A stretch of 10,479 nucleotides of DNA, from NCBI GenBank assembly GCA_900551145.1, contig URUQ01000037.1:1-10479 (forward strand). Direction: 5' to 3'. Both the position numbers and the translations under genes were made by a program. The notes beneath the pieces are model-generated. The model had not been told where the DNA came from, did not search any database, and was given only the letters and a program-made list of their open reading frames with translations. This stretch comes from an uncultured Eubacteriales bacterium. GTDB lineage: Bacteria; Bacillota; Clostridia; Christensenellales; CAG-917. The stretch's first letter is position 1. Each line of letters opens with the position of its first letter. This document shows, piece by piece, positions 1 through 6,885 of the stretch.

Positions 1-8
1 TTATATAT

Positions 9-971
9 ATGGATAATAGTATAAGTAAAAATACCATAATATATCCGCCTGTGTATATCGCAGGTCCGACCGCGTCGGGAAAAAGCGCGCTCGCCGTAAA
101 ACTTGCGCGAAAAATCGACAGCGTGATTATTTCTGCAGACAGTATGCAAATTTATCGAGGACTCGATATCGGCACGGCAAAAGAAAGCGAAAAAATACGC
201 AACGAAATTCCACACAAACTAATCGATGTCGTCGATGCCGACGAGGAATTTTCGGTTGCCGAGTTTGCTCAAATGGCAAAAACTGAAATCGAGAACGCTC
301 AAAACTGCGGAAAATTGCCAATCGTCGTTGGCGGAACGGGATTATATTTTGAATCGTTACTATATCCGATGAGTTTTGCCAACACAATTAAAAACGTAGA
401 ATTGCGCAATAAATTGCAATCGGAACTCGACGAGGTCGGTGCGTATGCAATGCACGAAAAATTGCGCGCTCTTGACGAACAAACGGCGCAAAGATTGCAC
501 GTCAACGATATCAAACGTGTTATTCGCGCGCTTGAAATAATCATCTCAACGGGCAAAACGCTTGCTCAAAATAGCGACGAGCGCAAAAAACCTGACGTAA
601 TTATGGTTGCGCTCGATACCGATCGTCAAAATCTTTACGAACGGATAAACGAACGCGTCGACCAAATGTTCGACCAGGGACTAGTAAACGAGGTTTTGAG
701 CGTCGGTGATTTTTCCTACCAATCTATGCAAGCAATAGGTTATAAAGAATTTGCGGACTGCAACTATGTCAAAACCGACCATGGATTCGAGATCGATCCC
801 GTCGAACTTGCTGAAATCAAAGACAAAATCAAACAACACACCCGCAATTATGCCAAACGCCAACTAACTTGGTTTAGAAAATACGACTTTGTCAAATGGT
901 TTGACGTAGGCAACCAAGACGGCGCAATCGCATATATCGAAGAAAAAATAAAAGAAAAAACCACCGTTTAA
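9..971 (+). CDS. miaA: tRNA dimethylallyltransferase MiaA
   Basis: Transfers the dimethylallyl group of DMAPP to N6 of A37 in tRNAs that read UNN codons; the product is the substrate for MiaB. The 320-residue protein has the family layout: P-loop GPTASGKS at residues 19-26, the DSMQIYRG segment at 44-51 with the conserved Asp, IPHKLIDV near 67-74, GGTGLY at 108-113, and a C-terminal QAIGYKEF and TRNYAKRQLTWFRK region that contacts tRNA and substrate. Length is normal for MiaA. The ATG lies only 8 bases from the left edge, so its ribosome binding site cannot be judged and a slightly different start is possible, although the P-loop position fits. The next gene follows on the same strand after 99 bases. 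In Clostridia miaA commonly follows mutL; that region is outside this window. Confidence 0.97.
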   Translation: MDNSISKNTIIYPPVYIAGPTASGKSALAVKLARKIDSVIISADSMQIYRGLDIGTAKESEKIRNEIPHKLIDVVDADEEFSVAEFAQMAKTEIENAQNCGKLPIVVGGTGLYFESLLYPMSFANTIKNVELRNKLQSELDEVGAYAMHEKLRALDEQTAQRLHVNDIKRVIRALEIIISTGKTLAQNSDERKKPDVIMVALDTDRQNLYERINERVDQMFDQGLVNEVLSVGDFSYQSMQAIGYKEFADCNYVKTDHGFEIDPVELAEIKDKIKQHTRNYAKRQLTWFRKYDFVKWFDVGNQDGAIAYIEEKIKEKTTV

Positions 972-1070
972 TGCGTTTTTACACAATAATCAAACGGTAA
1001 AAATCAACGAAAACCTAATAATAAATCACATAAAAAATACACAACGAAATCTTAACGGGATTTATAAACT

Positions 1071-2318
1071 ATGGACAAAAATTCGGCAAAACAATTAATG
1101 ATACAGACCGAGGCAGAACTCAAAGATCAGTTCGCGCGCCTTGACGATATCGCACTTTACAATCAAAAGAAAGTCCTCGACGCGTACAAAAATCAAGCAA
1201 TTCAAGCGCGCCATATGTTCGGCACGACCGGTTACGGCTACGACGATATCGGCCGTGACACGCTTTGTAGGCTTTACGCCGACGTTTTTCACGCCGAAAG
1301 TGCCATAGTTTCACCAAATATCGTATCCGGGACACACGCTTTGACGCTTATGCTTTTCGGCGTTTTGCGCCCGGGAGACAAACTTTTGGCGGTTTCCGGT
1401 ATGCCTTACGACACTTTAACGGACGTTATTTTGGCTGATAACAAAGGTTCTTTGAAGGATTTTGGCGTGTCTTTTGACAAAATTGACCTCAAAACCAATC
1501 CCGATTTGACGCCAGAATTTGACTTCGAAGCCATCGAATACGCGTTAAAATCTCAATTCGTTAAAGCCGTTTTCGTCGCAAGAAGTCGCGGATACAGCTT
1601 GCGTCAAGCAATCAGCGTCGAAAAAGTCGGTCAACTTATCGATTTTGTCAAGAAAATCAGTCCGAAAACGCTCGTTTTGGTCGATAATTGCTATGGCGAA
1701 TTCGTCGAAAAAATCGAGCCTACGGACGTCGGCGCAGACCTTATCGCCGGCTCGCTCATCAAGAATATCGGTGGCGGAATTGCGCCTACAGGCGGATATA
1801 TTGCGGGAAAAAGCGCGCTTGTCGAGCAAGTTTCATATCGTTTGACCGCGCCGTCGCTCGGTATGGAAGAAGGCTCTTACGTTTATGGTTATTTGCCGTA
1901 TTATCAAGGTTTGTTTTTAGCACCGTCAGCGGTCAAAAATGCACTAAAAGGCTCGCTTTTGTTTGCAAAAGCTTACACAAAACTCGGTTTTGAAACGCTT
2001 CCGCGCGACGATATGTATCCGTATGACATCGTAACGAGCATTAAACTCGGTTCTCCCGAAAAACTCATCGATTTTTGCGGCGCAATTCAGGAGATTTCGC
2101 CCATAGACAGCAACGTCAAACCTATGCCGTGGGATATGCCGGGATATCAGGACCAAGTCATTATGGCTGCAGGCGCATTCGTGCAAGGTTCTTCGATTGA
2201 ATTGAGCGCGGATTCTCCGATAAAAGAGCCGTATATCGTATACGTTCAAGGCGGTTTGACTTACGAACACGCATATCTTGCCGTCCAACATACGCTCGAA
2301 ACGCTGAATTTTGACTGA
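1071..2318 (+). CDS. methionine gamma-lyase family PLP enzyme (PF06838, YnbB-like)
   Basis: Pyridoxal-phosphate enzyme of fold type I, in the family named both 'methionine gamma-lyase family' and 'aluminum resistance protein'; its physiological reaction is not established. What can be seen over 415 residues: the GTTGYGYDDIGRD substrate/cofactor-loop motif at 51-63, SGTHA at 86-90, VDNCYGEF at 204-211 with the probable pyridine-nitrogen Asp (D205), and GSLIKN at 227-232 with the probable Schiff-base lysine K231, followed by a glycine-rich GGGIAPTGGYIAG stretch. Length matches the family (about 410-430). The ATG has only a weak upstream purine run (acggga around 1055-1060), so the start rests mainly on family length. 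It ends in TGA. The neighbour miaA is a common partner in Clostridia, which suggests co-transcription but not a shared pathway. The true substrate could be another sulfur amino acid such as cystathionine. Confidence 0.93.
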   Translation: MDKNSAKQLMIQTEAELKDQFARLDDIALYNQKKVLDAYKNQAIQARHMFGTTGYGYDDIGRDTLCRLYADVFHAESAIVSPNIVSGTHALTLMLFGVLRPGDKLLAVSGMPYDTLTDVILADNKGSLKDFGVSFDKIDLKTNPDLTPEFDFEAIEYALKSQFVKAVFVARSRGYSLRQAISVEKVGQLIDFVKKISPKTLVLVDNCYGEFVEKIEPTDVGADLIAGSLIKNIGGGIAPTGGYIAGKSALVEQVSYRLTAPSLGMEEGSYVYGYLPYYQGLFLAPSAVKNALKGSLLFAKAYTKLGFETLPRDDMYPYDIVTSIKLGSPEKLIDFCGAIQEISPIDSNVKPMPWDMPGYQDQVIMAAGAFVQGSSIELSADSPIKEPYIVYVQGGLTYEHAYLAVQHTLETLNFD

Positions 2319-2458
2319 AAAACACCCGTTTTAGCCGTAATTTTAACCGCTAAATCACGGTAATATGTATAGAATAATACACAGTAAAATCAAGTATAAA
2401 GTCAGCAGTAAAAATAGCGGTAAAACGATAGGCAACATCAAAGAAACCGTATTGTATC

Positions 2459-2490
2459 AAATGCTATAAAACGCGTTTTGAAAATGCTAT
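2459..2490. repeat. 9-base direct repeat flanking a 12-base palindrome
   Basis: The word aaatgctat occurs at 2459-2467 and again at 2482-2490. Between them lies the perfect palindrome aaaacgcgtttt (2468-2479). The arrangement is directly visible. Its function, if any, is unknown; it could be a regulator site or chance in AT-rich DNA. Confidence 0.45.
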
Positions 2491-2723
2491 TTTACGGTAA
2501 ATTCGGCATAAAATCTTGTTAAAATCAAATCGTTTGAAAGTAAAATTGAAATATAATATCGGATTCGATTTTGTCGTAATTTCACTGTTTATTAGCATTT
2601 TTGCACCTTTTGTTGCGTAAAGCTCGTGTTTTGCGAATAATTTATAATCGACTAAACATACCATTCACCACACTTTTTGTTTTGTCAAAACTTTATTTTT
2701 TACCCAAAAACTTACAATACGAA

Positions 2724-2754
2724 AAAATCACCCTATCGGTGTTTGGGTGATTTT
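2724..2754 (-). terminator. intrinsic terminator of the nusA-infB-ribF operon
   Basis: A perfect 10-bp stem (aaaatcaccc at 2724-2733 pairing with gggtgatttt at 2745-2754) encloses an 11-base loop. Read on the minus strand, the stem is followed by a run of T's (complement of the A-run 2722-2727), as expected of a rho-independent terminator. It lies about 73 bases past the stop of the last operon gene. On the + strand it is followed by only four T's before a C, so it may also act weakly as a bidirectional terminator for the converging PLP-enzyme transcript. Confidence 0.85.
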
Positions 2755-2827
2755 CAGCAATAAACGAAATCTGCACTATTCTGACTGTATAAAAAATATT
2801 TTCCTCTTCTCTATGTCGAGCTTTTTA

Positions 2828-3700
2828 TTACTCTTTTATGGTTTGCATATAGCAATTCTTCATATAAAGCGAGTCGAGCATTTGAGTTCCGGCGGACTCA
2901 CTGAGAATATGCGGAGTCAAGTTGTTTTTGACGATGACTTCACAAAGAGGTTCAAATTCAGGTCCGTAAACGTTGTCGGCAAACGTAAGATGCTTTATTT
3001 CGCCCTTTGCGCCGTACATAATTTTGCTGAAATGAACGTGCATATTTTTGGTCTTTTCTTCCCCTATTCCGTCAAACATCGCGTCGATTATGCGTTGAAA
3101 ATCATCTGCCGTCTTCAAAGCACCGCCGAGAAGGCTGTTTACGTGTCCGAAATCAACGCAAGGATAAACGTTTGGTGCAAGCTGACAAAGTTTGATAACC
3201 TCGTCGACAGTGCCGATTTGGGCTTGTTTTCCCATAGTTTCAGGGCAAATTATCAAATCGTCGTCGCCGTTTGCTTTGATAACGTCCAAGGCGCGCGAAA
3301 AATTGTCGAGAGTGCGAGCAAACGCCTCGTTGCGGGGTTGTTTTCCCTCTGCACCGGGGTGAAAAACGCATCTATTGCCGTGAAAATGGCGTAATATTTT
3401 GAGCGACGAGGTCAAATACGTTATAGAATTGTCCGCTTTTTCTTGCTCAACGGATGCAAAATTGATAAAATACGGCGCGTGTACGCTCATTTCGATGCCG
3501 TACTTATCCGCCTCGTTTCCTATCGCGTCAGCGGTTTCCGCGCTCACGCGGACGCCTCTTCCGAAGGAATATTCAAACAATTCAAGTCCTTTGTCGTGCA
3601 ACCATTTGGGCATTTGGATAGTGGCTTGATAGCCTTCTTGCACAAAAGTCTCGTCGTGTCCCGACGGACCGAAAGTCGCTCTATTTGAATTGATTATCAT
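2828..3700 (-). CDS. endonuclease IV-like TIM-barrel protein (AP endonuclease family 2)
   Basis: A 290-residue sugar-phosphate-isomerase-like TIM barrel resembling deoxyribonuclease IV (Nfo), the Zn enzyme that cuts DNA 5' of abasic sites. Candidate metal ligands in family order: H74 (SVHAPY), H114 (FHPG), E154 (CPET), D183 and H186 (VDFGH), H221 (HVHFS), H237 (KHLTF) and E268 (ILSES). In E. coli Nfo the penultimate pair is D-x-H; here the segment reads EIKH, so the Asp ligand appears replaced (alignment by eye). DNA-repair activity is thus plausible but unproven, and databases often call such proteins only 'TIM barrel protein'. The start is well fixed: ATG with an AGGAG site a few bases upstream, overlapping the ribF stop as ATGA. 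It is the last gene before the terminator. Confidence 0.85.
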   Translation of the reverse strand: MIINSNRATFGPSGHDETFVQEGYQATIQMPKWLHDKGLELFEYSFGRGVRVSAETADAIGNEADKYGIEMSVHAPYFINFASVEQEKADNSITYLTSSLKILRHFHGNRCVFHPGAEGKQPRNEAFARTLDNFSRALDVIKANGDDDLIICPETMGKQAQIGTVDEVIKLCQLAPNVYPCVDFGHVNSLLGGALKTADDFQRIIDAMFDGIGEEKTKNMHVHFSKIMYGAKGEIKHLTFADNVYGPEFEPLCEVIVKNNLTPHILSESAGTQMLDSLYMKNCYMQTIKE

Positions 3701-4623
3701 ACGTCACTCCTATTTTTAAGTATTTCGCGAATTTGTCTTTCGTCAAGTTGCAATCTATTGTGCAACTCTTGCTTATTTGCAAACTTTTGTATATCGCGCG
3801 TGCGTTCTATAAAGTCGATTTGAATTTCTTTTCCGTACAAATCGGCGTCAAAATCAAAGATATACGTTTCAATTGATGGTGTATTGTCGTTGAAAGTCGG
3901 CTTCGCCCCTACGTTGGTCATAGACGGATACGCTTTGCCGTCGATATGCGTAAACGTTGCATAAATTCCGTCGCAAAGCGGTAATCTATTAGGATCGATT
4001 GCGATATTTGCAGTTGGAAAGCCGATTTCTGTTCCGTTATGTTTTGCATGTAAAACAACGCCTTTTACAAAGTACGGTTGACTCAAAAGCGCATCGAGTT
4101 CACTTACATTACCGCTCGATACGAGATTTTTCAAATTTCGTGTAGACAACTTCTCTCCGCCACGTTTTTCAAACGGCACGACACAAAGTTCAATGCCGTG
4201 TTCATTGCAAAAATCATGCAACAAATCGACGTTGCCTTCGGCATTTTTGCCGTAGGTATAATCTGCACCGACTGCGATAAAACGAATATTTTTGTTGTTG
4301 GTGAGTTTCAAAAGAAAATCCCTCGGAGGCGTCGACATAAAACCCTCGTCAAACGAAGCTTTTACTATTACGTCAATTCCGAGATTGTCAAGAACGCAAA
4401 CTCTGTCTTCAAACGAATATATTTCTTTGGTCTTATTGAAAAGCGTATTCGGATCGTTAGAGAACGTAAAAAGCGCACTTTGCACGTCGTTATGAGATTG
4501 CGCATATTCTATAACTTTGGTGGCAAGGCGTTTGTGTCCGATGTGAATACAATCGAAAAAGCCGAGCGCTAATGCAATCGGAGCATCGTATTTTTCATAG
4601 AAATCAACGATTTTTGCACACAT
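3697..4623 (-). CDS. ribF: bifunctional riboflavin kinase / FAD synthetase RibF
   Basis: Phosphorylates riboflavin to FMN and adenylylates FMN to FAD in the cytosol. The N-terminal nucleotidyltransferase domain shows GFFDCIHIGH at residues 21-30, the HxGH nucleotide-binding motif (a Cys where many homologues have Gly), and STRNLKNLVSSGNV at 160-173, corresponding to the family's SSTRIR region. The C-terminal kinase domain shows GFPTAN at 201-206, DGIYAT at 218-223, NVGAKPTF near 237-244 and ETYIFDFDADLYG from 252 with the catalytic Glu at 252. At 308 residues the length is typical. Its ATG lies one base after the truB stop, with a GTGAGG-type site inside the truB 3' end, so the two are probably translationally coupled. 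The stop overlaps the next start as ATGA. Confidence 0.97.
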   Translation of the reverse strand: MCAKIVDFYEKYDAPIALALGFFDCIHIGHKRLATKVIEYAQSHNDVQSALFTFSNDPNTLFNKTKEIYSFEDRVCVLDNLGIDVIVKASFDEGFMSTPPRDFLLKLTNNKNIRFIAVGADYTYGKNAEGNVDLLHDFCNEHGIELCVVPFEKRGGEKLSTRNLKNLVSSGNVSELDALLSQPYFVKGVVLHAKHNGTEIGFPTANIAIDPNRLPLCDGIYATFTHIDGKAYPSMTNVGAKPTFNDNTPSIETYIFDFDADLYGKEIQIDFIERTRDIQKFANKQELHNRLQLDERQIREILKNRSDV

Positions 4624-4624
4624 A

Positions 4625-5524
4625 TCACAACCTCACTCTCATTTTCAATTTTCCGTCGACGCACTCGCCTATTCCGAGAATTTCACCTTGCGCAAACGTC
4701 AAGAAATAGCCTTTCGGACATTCACATTGTACTTGAACGCCGTTTATAACTTTTGAAATCAAGTTTTCGGGCAAATCGAAACGCGGAAAATCAGGTAAGC
4801 ATTCTTCTATACTTTTGAGGTATCTAATCGGGTCTTTTTCAAATTCTTCAAGCGTAACGGACACGGATATATCAAACGCACCGTTCTTTATACGACGAAT
4901 AGAACTCATATATGCGACGCTACCGAGCGCATTTGCCATATCGCGCGCAATCGAGCGAATATACGTACCGCCCGAGCATACGATCTCGAAAGCATGCTCG
5001 TTTTTATCGAGTTTTTTATCACCGTTTTGTAAATGAGCAATACCATTGCCGTCGTCAATGCGTTTTATATCGTCAATGCGCACGCGCTTGGACTTTAGCT
5101 CAACTTCTATACCTTTTCTTGCAAGGTCATATGCCCTTTGTCCGCCGACCGACTTTGCCGAATACATAGGCGGAATTTGGTCGATATCACCGCAAAGTTT
5201 TGGCAAAACGTCGTCTATTTGCTCTATCGTAGGCAGAATGTTGCTCGATTCGGTCACCACTCCGTCACTATCAAGCGTATCGGTGGTTTTTCCGAATACG
5301 AAAGTTGCTTGATATATCTTGGTTTTGTCTTGCAAATAATCGAAAAGGCGCGTTGCACTGCCAACTGCAATGGGCAAAACGCCCGTACCTTGCGGATCTA
5401 GTGTGCCGAGATGCCCTACTTTGTGTTTTTGGGACGTTGCACGTCTCAAAATACCGCGCACAATGACGACGACATCGCTTGACGTCATTCCCTTCGGCTT
5501 ATCGATATTTACAAAACCTCTCAT
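4625..5524 (-). CDS. truB: tRNA pseudouridine(55) synthase TruB
   Basis: Converts U55 of the T-loop of elongator tRNAs to pseudouridine. From the ATG at 5524 the product is 299 residues and begins MRGFVNIDKPKGMTS, the canonical TruB N-terminus. GHLGTLDP at 37-44 holds the catalytic Asp (D43); IYQATFVFG at 70-78 and CSGGTYIRSIARD at 183-195 are conserved active-site and core segments, followed by RRIKNGAFD near 210-218 and a short PUA-like tail. An in-frame TTG at 5578 would add 18 residues that overlap the upstream gene and match nothing in the family, so I reject it. The chosen start has no clear Shine-Dalgarno site but lies 13 bases after the upstream stop, which suggests reinitiation. One base separates it from ribF. 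Confidence 0.96.
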   Translation of the reverse strand: MRGFVNIDKPKGMTSSDVVVIVRGILRRATSQKHKVGHLGTLDPQGTGVLPIAVGSATRLFDYLQDKTKIYQATFVFGKTTDTLDSDGVVTESSNILPTIEQIDDVLPKLCGDIDQIPPMYSAKSVGGQRAYDLARKGIEVELKSKRVRIDDIKRIDDGNGIAHLQNGDKKLDKNEHAFEIVCSGGTYIRSIARDMANALGSVAYMSSIRRIKNGAFDISVSVTLEEFEKDPIRYLKSIEECLPDFPRFDLPENLISKVINGVQVQCECPKGYFLTFAQGEILGIGECVDGKLKMRVRL

Positions 5525-5537
5525 ATGCGTCTGAAAA

Positions 5538-6497
5538 TTAAACCATTCTATCGCTTGCCAATCTGACAAGTTTTTCAACTATATCTTCAAAATATCCGTT
5601 GATACGGCAACCCGCGGCAAATCTGTGCCCGCCACCTCCAAAAACGTTTGCAATATCGTAAGCGTCGATACCGTCTTTGGTGCGGATACTCAATTTGTAA
5701 TTGCGCTCGCCTACTTGCAATAGCGAATACGCCACTTTTACCGTGTCCACGTCAAGCAAACTTCCGATTATTCCGTCGGCATCTTCACTGCTTGCGCCGG
5801 TGTCAGTCAAATCTTTCATAGATACGTAAATCAACGCGATTTTGCCGTCTTGAAAAAACTTGGTTCTTGAAAGTGCAAGATTTTTGAGTTTGAAACGAGC
5901 AACCGACGTCGATTTATATACTTCGTATATAGTTTTTTGCGCATCGAAGTCGAAGTTCATCAACTCGCACGCGATTTCCATAGAACGTCTCGTAGAATTG
6001 TACTGCGCAAAGCACCCCGTATCCGTTACTATAGCGGAAAAGAGCAACTGCGCAATATCCTTGTCTAAGGCTTTCATATCCTTGACAAGCTCGTAAACAA
6101 TTTCACCACACGCGCCTGCATCCGCATCGACGAGACAAGTGGAAGCAAATCTCTTGAACGACGCGTGATGGTCGATTGCAATCTGCTCTTTTGCGGACAA
6201 AAACGACTTCATACACTGTCCGAGCCTATCCAAATCGCTACAATCGAGCGATATCGCAAGCTCGTGCACTCTTTTTTGCGGAAAAGTGACGTTTTCACTG
6301 CCGACGAGCACTTTAAGCCGTTCCGGAACCGGTGTATCGCAATACGCATATACGCTTTTACCCTTTTTTTTGAGCGCAAAATAAAGTGCAAGCATACTGC
6401 CGAGTGCGTCGCAATCGGGATTGGTATGACAAAAAAGCGCGATATCGGTTGCGCGATTTATTTGTTTTTCTATTTCCGCAAAAATCGGATTAGTCAT
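5538..6497 (-). CDS. DHH/DHHA1 phosphoesterase, NrnA-like (nano-RNase / pAp phosphatase)
   Basis: Member of the DHH superfamily. The operon position next to rbfA and truB is typical of NrnA, which degrades 2-5-nt RNAs and dephosphorylates 3'-phosphoadenosine 5'-phosphate in Bacillota. Over 319 residues the metal motifs appear in order: HTNPDCDALGS at 24-34 (motif I), LDCSD at 84-88 (motif II), IDHH at 108-111 (motif III, the DHH signature) and TDTGCF at 158-163 (motif IV). The C-terminal DHHA1 domain carries GGGGHRFAAGC at 287-297, the substrate-binding glycine loop. Length matches NrnA. The ATG overlaps the rbfA stop by 8 bases, with only a weak GAAG upstream, so coupled translation is likely. 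Exact substrate preference (oligoribonucleotide, pAp or cyclic-dinucleotide breakdown products) cannot be read from sequence. Confidence 0.92.
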   Translation of the reverse strand: MTNPIFAEIEKQINRATDIALFCHTNPDCDALGSMLALYFALKKKGKSVYAYCDTPVPERLKVLVGSENVTFPQKRVHELAISLDCSDLDRLGQCMKSFLSAKEQIAIDHHASFKRFASTCLVDADAGACGEIVYELVKDMKALDKDIAQLLFSAIVTDTGCFAQYNSTRRSMEIACELMNFDFDAQKTIYEVYKSTSVARFKLKNLALSRTKFFQDGKIALIYVSMKDLTDTGASSEDADGIIGSLLDVDTVKVAYSLLQVGERNYKLSIRTKDGIDAYDIANVFGGGGHRFAAGCRINGYFEDIVEKLVRLASDRMV

Positions 6498-6885
6498 CGT
6501 TTTCTTCGGTATCCGCCGAAACGTGATTTTGTTCTTGCTCTTTCTTGATTTGATTGAGCAATCCGTCGATTTTTATGCTGTAATCGACGCTGTCGTCAAT
6601 GAGAAAATTGAGCTCGGGCAACAAACGTATTTGTACGGTATCTTTGAGCATATTGCGAATAAAGTTGCGAGAGCGACATACCGTATGATATGCCTCTTGC
6701 ACCTTCTCTTTGTCTTCCGCGTATATGGACAAATACACCTTTGCGTATTTCAAATCGGGCGTCGTATAAACTTTGGTGACGCCAATGATTGCATTGCCGA
6801 GACGCGGATCTTTCACGTTCTCGGCAATGATTTTGGTGATTTGTTTAGCCAATTCGGCATTTACACGCTCGGTTTTAATCTTCAT
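6490..6885 (-). CDS. rbfA: 30S ribosome-binding factor RbfA
   Basis: Small KH-like protein that binds the 30S subunit near the 5' part of 16S rRNA and helps late maturation and cold adaptation. The 131-residue product has the N-terminal RVNAELAKQITKII helix, DPRLG at 27-31, the VYTTPDLKYAKVYLSI strand-turn-strand section at about 39-54, and the RLLPELNFLIDDSVDYS signature near 87-103. An acidic, probably flexible tail ends in EENDD. Its ATG lies inside the 3' end of infB (11-base overlap) with GGAG supplied by infB codons, so expression is coupled to IF2. It overlaps the following DHH gene by 8 bases. Confidence 0.96.
   Translation of the reverse strand: MKIKTERVNAELAKQITKIIAENVKDPRLGNAIIGVTKVYTTPDLKYAKVYLSIYAEDKEKVQEAYHTVCRSRNFIRNMLKDTVQIRLLPELNFLIDDSVDYSIKIDGLLNQIKKEQEQNHVSADTEENDD

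Larger units (their letters stand above)
2319..2827. other. convergent intergenic spacer, no gene recognised
   Basis: About 500 AT-rich bases separate the + strand PLP-enzyme gene from the end of the minus-strand operon. I see no tRNA, no coding frame with family motifs, and no insertion-sequence ends. A minus-strand frame at 2464-2664 would give 66 residues, but it has no visible ribosome binding site and resembles nothing I know. The spacer contains the operon terminator (2724-2754), repeated c-N-GTAA motifs spaced near 24 bases (2335-2426) and a 9-base direct repeat flanking a palindrome (2459-2490). A weak imperfect hairpin (2335-2360) follows the PLP-enzyme gene but lacks a T-tract. Confidence 0.7.

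Noticed and set aside
963..998. Inverted pair accgttt / aaacggt after miaA
   Set aside because: A 7-bp stem with a 22-base loop, only an A-rich tract after it and no T-run. Not credible as a terminator.
1688..1993. Arg/Tyr-rich + strand frame inside the PLP-enzyme gene
   Set aside because: Out-of-frame shadow of a gene whose own frame carries the PLP lysine and Asp motifs.
2335..2360. Possible terminator after the PLP-enzyme gene (imperfect stem ccgtaattt / aaatcacgg)
   Set aside because: The stem has an internal A-C mismatch and no T-tract follows. It is too weak to call, although transcription could still end at the bidirectional hairpin at 2724-2754.
2464..2664. A 66-codon minus-strand open frame in the convergent spacer
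   Set aside because: No ribosome binding site, no known family, AT-driven composition, and it lies beyond the operon terminator.
2747..3394. A 215-codon + strand open frame antisense to the endonuclease IV-like gene
   Set aside because: It overlaps the opposite-strand gene, which has clear metal-ligand motifs and a good ribosome binding site. It begins inside the terminator hairpin.
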